40,579 bases of DNA. Origin: Streptomyces oceani (GTDB taxonomy: Bacteria > Actinomycetota > Actinomycetes > Streptomycetales > Streptomycetaceae). Positions 7,128 to 14,807 of this stretch are shown piece by piece (positions within the stretch are counted from its first letter, which is position 1; each line of letters opens with the position of its first letter). The translations under genes and the position numbers were made by a program. Location of the stretch: contig NZ_LJGU01000141.1 in assembly GCF_001751245.1 (NCBI RefSeq), positions 1-40,579 on the forward strand, in the 5' to 3' direction. The notes below the pieces were generated by a model. That model was not told the DNA's origin. It was given only the letters and a program-made list of their open reading frames with translations, and made no database searches.

Positions 7128-8249
7128 TCAGCGGCGCCGGCGCAGCGCCCGGCCGAGGACGATCGCGCCGGCCACCGCGAGTGCCGCGGCCGGCGCCGCC
7201 CAACGCAGCGTGGCGCTGCCGGCGACGGTCTCCGGCAGCGGCTCCGGAGCGTACCGACCGCGCGGCGGGGCGTGGTCCACCTCCTCGGCGCTGCGGCCGA
7301 TCATGGTGCGCCGAGCGTGCGCGGCCTCGGCCGTCGAGCGCGCGATGTCCTCCTCGTCGAGTGCCTCGCTGTCGGCGTACGGATCGAGGGAGGGCGGCGG
7401 CACATCGGTGTCGAAGATCCCGTCGCCGGCGGGGCTGTCCGGTGCCTCAGTGGCTGAGGGCTCCGGGTCGGCCGACTCGGCGGCGGGCTGGTCCTCGGGC
7501 GCGGGGCCGTGCGTACGGTCCGGGTCCGGCTCCTCGTGAGGGGTGCCGGTCGCTTCCGGCGCGCCGGCCGCGTCGTCCGGGTCGGCCCTGTCATCCGGGT
7601 TACCCGGGTTGTCCAAGTCATCCGACGCCGGTTCGTGCGGTGTTGAGCCGGCCGTGGCGTCCGAGCCCGCGATGCCGGGAAGGTCGTCGTCCTCCGGTTC
7701 GTCGCCGCTCGCCACCCGTCGGGCGTTGATCTCCGCGTCCGCGGTGCCGTCCGCCGGGCTGCGGCTGTCCGAGGGCGCCGAGTCGGCCGCCGACCCGGAT
7801 GCCGATTCCGTACGCAGGCTCTCCGCCAGTGCGCTGGCAAAACGATCCAGCATCCGACGGCCGGCGGCCAGGGCCACCTTCGGCTCGATGTCCGCGATGC
7901 GCCCCTCTCCGGTGACCGTGCCGGAGCAGGTCAGCCGGGTGCCGGTGCCGTCCGCGGCGAGTCGTGGCACCACCTCCAGATCGAGCCGCACCGACCCCTG
8001 GCCACGCGCCTCGGCGCCGCTGCCGCGCACCCGGAAGCCGTCGCCGAGCGCGTTGATCTCCAGACTGCCGCGGTACGTGATCGTGGAACCGCCCACCCGC
8101 ACCCGCAGCCGTCCCTCGACGGCCCCGGAGTCGGCCGGCGCGTCGGCGGCCTGCCGCAGTCCCGGGACGCATCGCGTCACACGTGGTCGCTCGGTCAGCG
8201 CCGCGCGTACGGACCCGACGGGATGCGGAACGTACACCTCATGCTCCAT
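7128..8249 (-). CDS. SRPBCC (CoxG-like) protein with C-terminal membrane anchor
   Basis: A 373-aa protein. Residues 1-150 form an SRPBCC/START-type ligand-binding domain of the CoxG type (MEHEVYVPHPVGSVRAAL start, VTRCVPGL, GRLRVRVGGSTITYRG, GTRLTCSGTVTGEG, ending at GRRMLDRFASAL). About 160 acidic, Pro/Ser/Asp-rich residues follow that look disordered. A single transmembrane helix (LRWAAPAAALAVAGAIVLG) and a short RALRRRR tail end the protein. It is predicted to be anchored with the ligand domain inside the cell. The start at 8249 is supported by TAGGCT exactly seven bases upstream. The ligand is unknown. It is the last core gene before the T7SS cluster. Confidence 0.85.
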   Translation of the reverse strand: MEHEVYVPHPVGSVRAALTERPRVTRCVPGLRQAADAPADSGAVEGRLRVRVGGSTITYRGSLEINALGDGFRVRGSGAEARGQGSVRLDLEVVPRLAADGTGTRLTCSGTVTGEGRIADIEPKVALAAGRRMLDRFASALAESLRTESASGSAADSAPSDSRSPADGTADAEINARRVASGDEPEDDDLPGIAGSDATAGSTPHEPASDDLDNPGNPDDRADPDDAAGAPEATGTPHEEPDPDRTHGPAPEDQPAAESADPEPSATEAPDSPAGDGIFDTDVPPPSLDPYADSEALDEEDIARSTAEAAHARRTMIGRSAEEVDHAPPRGRYAPEPLPETVAGSATLRWAAPAAALAVAGAIVLGRALRRRR

Positions 8250-8256
8250 GCGTCGG

Positions 8257-8262
8257 AGCCTA
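8257..8262 (-). promoter_or_regulatory. Leaderless -10 element for the SRPBCC gene
   Basis: TAGGCT on the minus strand with a 7-nt spacer to the ATG at 8249, the same arrangement as pyrE. No Shine-Dalgarno is present. Confidence 0.6.
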
Positions 8263-8279
8263 CCCACCACATCCGGCAC

Positions 8280-8298
8280 ATGCGCCCGATCGGCGCAT
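8280..8298. terminator. Perfect hairpin at the left end of the T7SS cluster
   Basis: ATGCGCC (8280-8286) pairs exactly with GGCGCAT (8292-8298) around a CGATC loop. It lies about 110 bp past the last T7SS gene and about 20 bp upstream of the SRPBCC -10 box. It could terminate the T7SS message or act as an operator for the SRPBCC promoter. A weaker GTGCG/CGCAC hairpin lies at 8314-8328. Confidence 0.4.
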
Positions 8299-8405
8299 CG
8301 GCCGCGTCACGTAGTGCGTGGTGCGCACACCCGGCACGGGGCGCAGCTGCCTCCTCGCCGCAACGCGAACCTGCCAAGCAGCTCGAACTCCGAAACAGAT
8401 CCTGC

Positions 8406-9194
8406 TCAGTGCGAAGGGACGGTGAGCAGAGCGGCCTCCGCCGGGGAAACGTCAGGGCGCAGGACCCGGGCACCACCCGCACGGAACAGCGCGATCTCGC
8501 CCGGCCTCAGCGAGGACGTGACGCGGACGGCCTGCTCGCCAGCGACCGGGCCCACCGTCTCCGCGAAGTCAGTACCCAGCGTCAGCAGGGCGTCCAGCGT
8601 GCGCCAGAAACTCCCGTGCCGCGGTGCTTCCCGGCGTACATGCACCACGGTGCACCAGGAACCGCCACCCGCGGAGACCGGTGGTGGTCGCCGTACGTCC
8701 GAGACAAGGCCCTGCGGCCCTTGGCCCACCCCGGGCGGTCGCGGCGGGTGGGGAGGCCAAGAACCCTCCTCGGTGCCCAGCACCAGGCGGCTACCGGCCG
8801 CTTCACTCAACGCCCTCCACAGCACTGGCCCCCGGGTCGCGGCAGTCACCTGTATCCCCACCGCGATCATCCGGCAGGCCAGCACCCGGCCGAAAAGCGA
8901 CTCTCCCAGGACACCGATCCGCATGCCGCTGGAACCGCCGACCGGCAGCACGACCGGCAGCCCCTCACGGTCCTCGCCCAGACGGACCCCAGTCTGCGCG
9001 TCACGTAGCGCGAACCCGGCCCCGTCCGTATCGCCCTCGCGCCATCGGGTGGCAGGCAGCGCGGCGAGGCTCGGAGGCCGTTGTCGAGTTGGGCGCGGGT
9101 GGTCCGGAGGAGTCGCACCGGCGTCCGGCCGCCCGGTAGGGGCAGCGGCATCGGTTACGAGGCGCCGGCCGGATTGTCCATCGGTCTGACTCAT
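8406..9194 (-). CDS. T7SS-cluster terminal protein of unknown function
   Basis: A 262-aa protein that I do not recognise. Its ATG overlaps the eccE stop by 4 bp, so it is very likely the last gene of the secretion operon. The first 50 residues are Pro/Arg-rich and disordered. The rest looks like a compact alpha/beta domain (GMRIGVLGESLFGRVLAC, then MIAVGIQVTAATRGPVLWRAL), with a Pro-rich loop near residues 150-175 and a hydrophobic, acidic C-terminus. I see no signal peptide, transmembrane helix or catalytic motif. It may bind a nucleotide or the EccB-EccE complex on the cytosolic side, but this is a guess from position. Confidence 0.75.
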   Translation of the reverse strand: MSQTDGQSGRRLVTDAAAPTGRPDAGATPPDHPRPTRQRPPSLAALPATRWREGDTDGAGFALRDAQTGVRLGEDREGLPVVLPVGGSSGMRIGVLGESLFGRVLACRMIAVGIQVTAATRGPVLWRALSEAAGSRLVLGTEEGSWPPHPPRPPGVGQGPQGLVSDVRRPPPVSAGGGSWCTVVHVRREAPRHGSFWRTLDALLTLGTDFAETVGPVAGEQAVRVTSSLRPGEIALFRAGGARVLRPDVSPAEAALLTVPSH

Positions 9195-10357
9195 ACTTCT
9201 CCCACTCCGGTGGCGAACCCGGTGGCTGCCACGAGTGACCGGGACGGGTAGCTCACCGGCAGTGTGGCCAGCAGACCCGCTTCCTGAGAACCGGTCATTG
9301 GACGAGCGGAACCCTCACCGCTGATGTGGTCGCGTGCCACGGCGGCGCGCTGACCGAGAGAGCTCACCAGCCGTACGGCACACCGCATCTCCAGCTCCCC
9401 GTCTTCCCTGCTGAAGGTTGCCCCCATGACCAGACGGTCCACCCCGCAGGAGGCGGCCCGACCCATCAGCCCTCGCCAGTCTTCCGTGCTGCCGATGTCC
9501 GCGGTCAGCAGACAGTGTGTCGCTGTATCCTCCGCCCAGCTGTCCGCCAGTGCCCGTCCCGTCCCGTTCGGGCTGCCGAGCTGCTTCAGCAGCGTGCGTA
9601 CCCGGTCGCCCCCCAGCGGCTGACTGGTGACCCCGAGCGACCGCAGCCGAGCCTGTAGGCGCGCGGTGGCGGCGACCACCGCGGCCCGCGCCCCTGCCGC
9701 CCCGCCCCCGCGGGAGGCCGCCGCCTCGGGAGCTTCCCAGGGCTCGTAGCGCACCACCAGCCAGGTACGGACGGCCAGCGGTGGGGCGTACGTCGACAGC
9801 TGACGGTAGGCCAAGGTGGGCTCGAACCGCTGGTGGAAATCCCATGACGGCAGGCCATGCTGTTCCACCAACAGCTGTGCGGTGGCAGGGCGGGCGGGAT
9901 CCTCGGCCAGCCAGCGACCGAGCACCTCGGCGGGGAGATCCGGGTAGAAGCCGGAGGGAAGTTCCAGCACCGCGGCGAATCCCCGGCCGTCGCCCAACAC
10001 CCCGACAGCGGGGCCGTTACGGTTCGTCACCTCGGTGACCTCCAGCTCCGGCAGCAGCGCTCCGGCCAAACCGAAGTCGTCCACCGCGGCGTCAGCGGCA
10101 CCCGTCGGGACGGCGGCGAACGCTTGGCCGCGCAGCCACCGCACCAGGTGGCCGCTCGCGGTGCGCCCACCCCACCGCAGGAGAGTGAGCGCGCCGATGG
10201 CGGCACCCGCTGCTGCCAACAGGTAGCCGCCGGCGCCGGCGTACGCCACACCGGCGGCCACGCAGCCGACAGCCGTCTCCAGCGCGATGACGCGACCTCT
10301 GCTGAACGGATGCTTCCGGGCCGCCGAAGCTCTGGAACTCGGGTCTGCCGTGGTCAC
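9191..10357 (-). CDS. eccE: Type VII secretion protein EccE
   Basis: A 388-aa membrane component of the ESX translocon, which forms the outer periphery of the EccB/C/D complex. The N-terminus carries two adjacent transmembrane helices (about residues 23-63: VIALETAVGCVAAGVAYAG and LLAAAGAAIGALTLL) followed by a large soluble domain with the EccE-like LEVTEVTNRNGPAVGVLGDG, YRQLSTYAPP and TWLVVRYEP segments. Its GTG overlaps the eccB stop by 4 bp. EccE is the least conserved Ecc subunit, so the call rests on topology, position after eccB and these segments. Confidence 0.85.
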   Translation of the reverse strand: MTTADPSSRASAARKHPFSRGRVIALETAVGCVAAGVAYAGAGGYLLAAAGAAIGALTLLRWGGRTASGHLVRWLRGQAFAAVPTGAADAAVDDFGLAGALLPELEVTEVTNRNGPAVGVLGDGRGFAAVLELPSGFYPDLPAEVLGRWLAEDPARPATAQLLVEQHGLPSWDFHQRFEPTLAYRQLSTYAPPLAVRTWLVVRYEPWEAPEAAASRGGGAAGARAAVVAATARLQARLRSLGVTSQPLGGDRVRTLLKQLGSPNGTGRALADSWAEDTATHCLLTADIGSTEDWRGLMGRAASCGVDRLVMGATFSREDGELEMRCAVRLVSSLGQRAAVARDHISGEGSARPMTGSQEAGLLATLPVSYPSRSLVAATGFATGVGEV

Positions 10358-11853
10358 TGCTCCTCCCCCTGGTCGCCCTCACCCGACTTGTCGCCTTCCT
10401 CCGAGTCCCCGCCCGTATCCGTGCCCTCGGCTTCCAGCTCGTCCGTACCGCCTCGGTACTCCTTCGCGGCGGACTGCGGGTCGAGGACCGGCCCGCTCGG
10501 CAGCAGCGCCACGAACCCTTTTGGTACGGAGAGCGCGTCGTCAGGCTCGTACCGCAGTCGCTCCACAGCTTTTCCAGAGGAGAACGGATACGCCATGCCG
10601 CTGTCGGTCACCAGGGTGTAGGTGCCGCCCGAACCAGCCGACGCCGCGGCCCGCACCACCGCACCCTGGCCGGACGGCACGTACAACTTGTCGAGCGGGC
10701 CGGGGGTTGTTCCCTCCACTGACGCGACCGGGGTGACGTCCGTGGGGTCCGGCATCCGCTCAGGCAGATGCACCGTGGCCTCCCAGGGGGTGTCACCGGG
10801 CGTGCTTCCGGGCGGTGTGGTGACACACACCGGCTGCTCACGACCGGGTTCGACGGCTTCGGGAAGCTGTTGCGGCCAGGCGGGGTCGCCCGGCGCGCTC
10901 CGCTGCGAGCGGGGGGCGCCCGCCGCCTGTGCGGGCGTCAGTTCATGTTCGGTCGCGCCGGCGGCCTGCAACAGCGTGTACACCAACTCCGAGACCGGGA
11001 CGAGGCCGTCCTGACGGATCTGGTAGTACTGCGGGTTCACCCCGTCCAGATCGCTGTGCGCCAGGTCGCCTGTCCCGGCCTCGACGGGGAGGCCGCTGAC
11101 GGGCTGACTCTTCTCAGCTGTCTCCGGAACTCGAATGGCCGGGCCCTCCGGCACGGTGGCCAGCACATCCCCGCTCAGCGGCACCTCCTGGGACCGTCGC
11201 AGCCCCAGAGCGTCCCGCACCTGCTCGGAGATCCGGTAGCGCCGCTTGTCCGCGAGAAGCCACAGTTCATCATCGGGCGAGCGTGCGAGGACGGTGACTG
11301 ATGACGGCTCCTTCTCACGCGTTCCTGTGCCGGGTGCGGGCCCGGCCTGGTCGAGCGCGACGTAGAGGTGGGTACGGGCCCTGCCGCCCTCCTCTCCCTC
11401 GGGAATCGCGCACACGGTCCAGTCCTCGGAGCTGAGGTCATCCTTGCCGGGCAGTGAGTCGGGAGCCGCGGGTATACCGACCGGCAGTCCCCGCCGTACG
11501 CCATCCAGCACGTCGGAACGGACCTCGGTCCGTTTCCCGCCTCCCACCAGGAGGGCTGAGGACAGGTTCAGCGCCGGGTGGAGCACACCGTCGGAGACGA
11601 CGTAGCGATCGCCGCTGCCGCTGACCACCACGGCACCTTCGCCCGGCAGTTCGGGACCGCTGCCGCCACCGAGCCAACCCGCGATACCGAATCCGGCCAT
11701 CACGAGGACGCCGATGGCGACTCCGCCGCCCAGTGCCCGGTTCAGCCGCCGCCGCGGATCGTGCAGCGCCTCGTCCGTACCCCGGATGAGACTTGTGGCC
11801 TGCCGCCGGCTGTCGTAGCCGTGGGACTCCGCCTGCTCTCGTGTGGTCGCCAT
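10354..11853 (-). CDS. eccB: Type VII secretion protein EccB
   Basis: A 499-aa single-pass membrane protein whose extracytoplasmic part forms the crown of the ESX channel. The family opening is seen (MATTREQAESHGYDSRRQ, then RRLNRALGGGVAIGVLVMAGFGIAGWLGGG, one transmembrane helix at about 39-60). A long exported domain with repeated beta units follows (RYVVSDGVLHPALNLSSALL, DELWLLADKRRYRIS), including two cysteines (CAIPEGEEGG and PVCVTTPPG) that probably form a disulfide. The C-terminus is an acidic Gly/Glu/Asp tail. The start shares one base with the mycosin stop (TGATG). Length is typical for EccB. Confidence 0.93.
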   Translation of the reverse strand: MATTREQAESHGYDSRRQATSLIRGTDEALHDPRRRLNRALGGGVAIGVLVMAGFGIAGWLGGGSGPELPGEGAVVVSGSGDRYVVSDGVLHPALNLSSALLVGGGKRTEVRSDVLDGVRRGLPVGIPAAPDSLPGKDDLSSEDWTVCAIPEGEEGGRARTHLYVALDQAGPAPGTGTREKEPSSVTVLARSPDDELWLLADKRRYRISEQVRDALGLRRSQEVPLSGDVLATVPEGPAIRVPETAEKSQPVSGLPVEAGTGDLAHSDLDGVNPQYYQIRQDGLVPVSELVYTLLQAAGATEHELTPAQAAGAPRSQRSAPGDPAWPQQLPEAVEPGREQPVCVTTPPGSTPGDTPWEATVHLPERMPDPTDVTPVASVEGTTPGPLDKLYVPSGQGAVVRAAASAGSGGTYTLVTDSGMAYPFSSGKAVERLRYEPDDALSVPKGFVALLPSGPVLDPQSAAKEYRGGTDELEAEGTDTGGDSEEGDKSGEGDQGEEQ

Positions 11854-13229
11854 CAGGGAGTTCCGTTCCGTCGGGCGTTGGTGGCGCGGCGCCTGGTGCG
11901 ATCCGCTGCCGCTGGCCGCGGCGGCCCGGTCAGCCTTTCCAGCACAGCGGGTGGCGACTGCGGCAGTGTGGGTGCGGTTCCGCCGCCGGGTGGGGGCCGC
12001 TTGCCGGATGCCGCACCCGGCCGCCAGCGGCGGCCCACCGCACGGCGGAAGGCCGGTGCCGCCAACAGGGTGAGAAGTACGGCGAGCAGGATGCCCCCGC
12101 CCCAGGCCACGGCCGTGGTGGCCCTCGGGGACAGCAGTGGCTGCTCCTGAGGAATGGCCTGGACGGGGACGCTGCCCGCCTTGGCGGCAGGCTCAGCGTC
12201 CTCCCCATCGTCCACGAGTTGCGTCAGCGCTCCGAACGGGTCGACGAGTCCCGCGCCGGTACGGGTGTCCCTGCCGCCGCCGAGGGGGGCGGCGGAGGCC
12301 GCCAGCCGCTCAGCCACCTCCTCGGCGGACAGGTCGGGGAAGCGGGAGCGGAGCAGTGCCGCCGTGCCCGAGACCTGGGGCGCGGCGAAGCTGGTTCCGT
12401 CTACTTGCTGGTAGCCCGAGCCGCCGGCGGACAGCGCGATCTCGCCGTCCCCGTACGCGGCCAGATCCACCCAACCGCCCTGGTTCGACTTGTCCATCGG
12501 CCGGCCGTCCGTACCGACGGCCGCCACCGCGATCACACCGTCATAGGAGGCGGGATAGAAGCGCTTGCTCTTCGTGCCTTTGTTTCCCGCGGCCGCGACC
12601 ACGACGACGTCCTCTTCCACCGCCTGCCGCACCGCCTCGCGGACGGGCTCACGGTCGACGGGCAACGCGAAAGAGAGGTTGAGCACCTGCGCTCCGCTCC
12701 GGACCGCACGGTCGATGGCGGCGGCGAGCGTGTTCGCTGACGCGCTCTCCACACCGCCGACCACCCGCACCGGATAGACGCGCGCCTCGGGCGCCACGCC
12801 GGTGATACGGGCCTCGCCGCCGCGGCGGGCGGCGATCAGCCCCGCGACTGCGGTGCCGTGGCCCACGCAGTCCAGTGAGGGCGCTTTCGTCTTCTGTACT
12901 TCGTACTCGTCCTTGTCGCGGACCGGCACCACTTCCCTGCCGGTGTCGACCGCTCCGGAGAGTTCGGGGTGACGGTCGTCCACACCCGAGTCCACGACGG
13001 CGACGGTGACGCCTCTCCCCTCCGTCAGGTCCCAGCTCTGGGCGAGACCCAGCCGTTTCGCCAGCGGAGTGGACGAGAGGCTGTCGGGAAGTTCCGCGCC
13101 CTTCCGCGGAGGCTCACGGCAACTGGTGTCCTCGCGCTCCGCGGCCATCGCGTGTCCGTTGAGTGAGAGCGGCAGCAGCGCGGTGGCCAACGCCACCACG
13201 CACCACCGGCACGCCGAGCCCCTCCTCAT
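11853..13229 (-). CDS. mycP: Type VII secretion-associated mycosin (subtilisin-like protease)
   Basis: A 458-aa secreted, membrane-anchored serine protease of the ESX system. A signal peptide (MRRGSACRWCVVALATALL) is followed by a subtilase domain with catalytic Asp near residue 80 (VAVVDSGVDD), His near 124 (DCVGHGTAVAG), oxyanion Asn near 216 (AAAGNKGT) and Ser near 280 (DGTSFAAPQVSG). A transmembrane helix near 372-391 and a basic, Pro-rich cytosolic tail end the protein. I chose the ATG at 13229, which overlaps the eccD stop as ATGA and gives a proper signal peptide; an in-frame reading from 13265 would add 12 residues. Mycosins stabilise the translocon and process some substrates. Confidence 0.94.
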   Translation of the reverse strand: MRRGSACRWCVVALATALLPLSLNGHAMAAEREDTSCREPPRKGAELPDSLSSTPLAKRLGLAQSWDLTEGRGVTVAVVDSGVDDRHPELSGAVDTGREVVPVRDKDEYEVQKTKAPSLDCVGHGTAVAGLIAARRGGEARITGVAPEARVYPVRVVGGVESASANTLAAAIDRAVRSGAQVLNLSFALPVDREPVREAVRQAVEEDVVVVAAAGNKGTKSKRFYPASYDGVIAVAAVGTDGRPMDKSNQGGWVDLAAYGDGEIALSAGGSGYQQVDGTSFAAPQVSGTAALLRSRFPDLSAEEVAERLAASAAPLGGGRDTRTGAGLVDPFGALTQLVDDGEDAEPAAKAGSVPVQAIPQEQPLLSPRATTAVAWGGGILLAVLLTLLAAPAFRRAVGRRWRPGAASGKRPPPGGGTAPTLPQSPPAVLERLTGPPRPAAADRTRRRATNARRNGTP

Positions 13230-14713
13230 GCCTTCAGCTCCAGCAGGGCCGTGTAGACGTCCCATACGGCGAGCACGAGCGGGATCAGCGCCAGCAGCAG
13301 CATGGTCTCGACGGTGTCCAGCACCCGCGCCAGCCGTGGATTCTGTGTCCGCCGGCCGCTGAGGAGTCCCACCGCGCAGGCCGTCAGCGCGACCACCGAA
13401 CAGATCGGCAGTGCGGCACCCAACAAGGGCATCGTCTCGCCCGTGAAGCGGACGACGACCAGTACCGCCCCACCGAGAAGCACGGCGAGGCCCGCGGCCA
13501 GCGCCGTACCGACCTGCACCGCGTCACGGAAGAGGCGGGCACGCAACAGGGCAAGGAGCCCCAGGACACCGGCCAGTACCGAGGCCCACGGTTCTCCGGA
13601 GGCCAGCAGCACCAGTGCGCCGCCCAGCATCACGACCAGGGACCCGGCGAGCATCCCCGTCAGAAGCCAGCGCGCCCGGTCGACCCGTACCCGCAGCGTC
13701 TCGTGCTCGACGGGCTCCGGCAGCTGGTCCAGTTCCTCAGCCGTGGAGGCGAGTTGCGGCCCCGGTAGGTGCGCAACCCGCAGCGCGAGAGCGGGCCACA
13801 ACGTCGTGACGGCGAGAGCGAACGGAGCCATGACCGAAGCCGCCTGGGCCGCTCCGATGTCCCCGATGGTGGCGATGAACGCGCCGCACGCGCTCAGGGC
13901 TCCGCTGACCACCAGCACCGCGAAACTACCGTCGCCGCCCCCGACGACCACCGGCCCGGAAGCACCGACGACGGCCAGTACGGCACCGGCCAGAAGGAGA
14001 TGAGCCGCGCCGAAACCCGCGTCGTCGCCGGGCCCGGCACCAAGCAGCCGGGCCGCTCCCACGGCGGCGAGCGGCGAAGCCAGTATCGCGGCGCACGTCC
14101 CGCCCGCCACGTCCGAGAAGGCCCGAGACAGCAACGCGGCCAGCCCCAGCCCCAACAGGCAGGCCACCAGGCCCAGATAGCCGGGCAGGGTGCCGGGGGC
14201 GACAGCGAGCGCCCCCGCGGCCCCCGTGACGGCGACCGCGGCGAAAGCGGCGGCGGTGCGGCGCACCGCCGTGGACGACCAGGGACTGCGTACGCCTTCG
14301 ACACTCAGCGCCTCCACCACGTCGTCGTACAGCGGCGGTACGGGGTCGTCGCTGCCGTGGCCCAGGAAGAGGATGTCCCCCTCGCGGATCTCCTGCGCCC
14401 CGAGACTGCGGGAAGCCTCCAACCGGGCGCCGCCGCCCGTACGCAGCACCCAGCCGTCGTGCAGCGCTCCGCCGTCGGGTCCGGTCTCCACGCCCGCGTG
14501 CTGGACGAGGGCGGGCATGAGTCGGATCAATGGCACGCTCAGCGGGAGGGCGAGGTCGGCGCGGCTGTGCGGGCCCGCGACGACGACCCGGCAGAAGTCA
14601 CTGCCGGAGCTCCTCTCCCGCTGCGAGCCGCTGGGCGGATTCCCGGGCGGGGTTCCGAGGGCGCCGTCCGTGCCCTCGGCTGTGGGGAATCCGGTCTGGG
14701 TGGTGCCGCTCAT
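13226..14713 (-). CDS. eccD: Type VII secretion integral membrane protein EccD
   Basis: A 495-aa channel subunit. After about 38 disordered residues comes a ubiquitin-like (YukD-type) domain at about 39-125: CRVVVAGPHSRADLALPLSVPLIRLMPALV read in short segments, ending with REGDILFLG. About 11 hydrophobic helices follow from residue 150 to the C-terminus, separated by very short loops. A conserved cytosolic loop includes the RVDRARWLLTGML segment. Length and architecture match EccD. The 94-bp gap from eccC (14714-14807) is the largest within the machinery genes and contains an 11-bp palindrome GTCACTGTGAC at 14770-14780, so an internal promoter is possible. Confidence 0.93.
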   Translation of the reverse strand: MSGTTQTGFPTAEGTDGALGTPPGNPPSGSQRERSSGSDFCRVVVAGPHSRADLALPLSVPLIRLMPALVQHAGVETGPDGGALHDGWVLRTGGGARLEASRSLGAQEIREGDILFLGHGSDDPVPPLYDDVVEALSVEGVRSPWSSTAVRRTAAAFAAVAVTGAAGALAVAPGTLPGYLGLVACLLGLGLAALLSRAFSDVAGGTCAAILASPLAAVGAARLLGAGPGDDAGFGAAHLLLAGAVLAVVGASGPVVVGGGDGSFAVLVVSGALSACGAFIATIGDIGAAQAASVMAPFALAVTTLWPALALRVAHLPGPQLASTAEELDQLPEPVEHETLRVRVDRARWLLTGMLAGSLVVMLGGALVLLASGEPWASVLAGVLGLLALLRARLFRDAVQVGTALAAGLAVLLGGAVLVVVRFTGETMPLLGAALPICSVVALTACAVGLLSGRRTQNPRLARVLDTVETMLLLALIPLVLAVWDVYTALLELKA

Positions 14714-14807
14714 CTGGTCAGTCCAAACTCACGGAGTCGGTTGGATGTCATACGTCGGGGCGCGTGCGGGTCACTGTGACTGGCCGGGTGCGGGGCGATC
14801 GTTGGTG

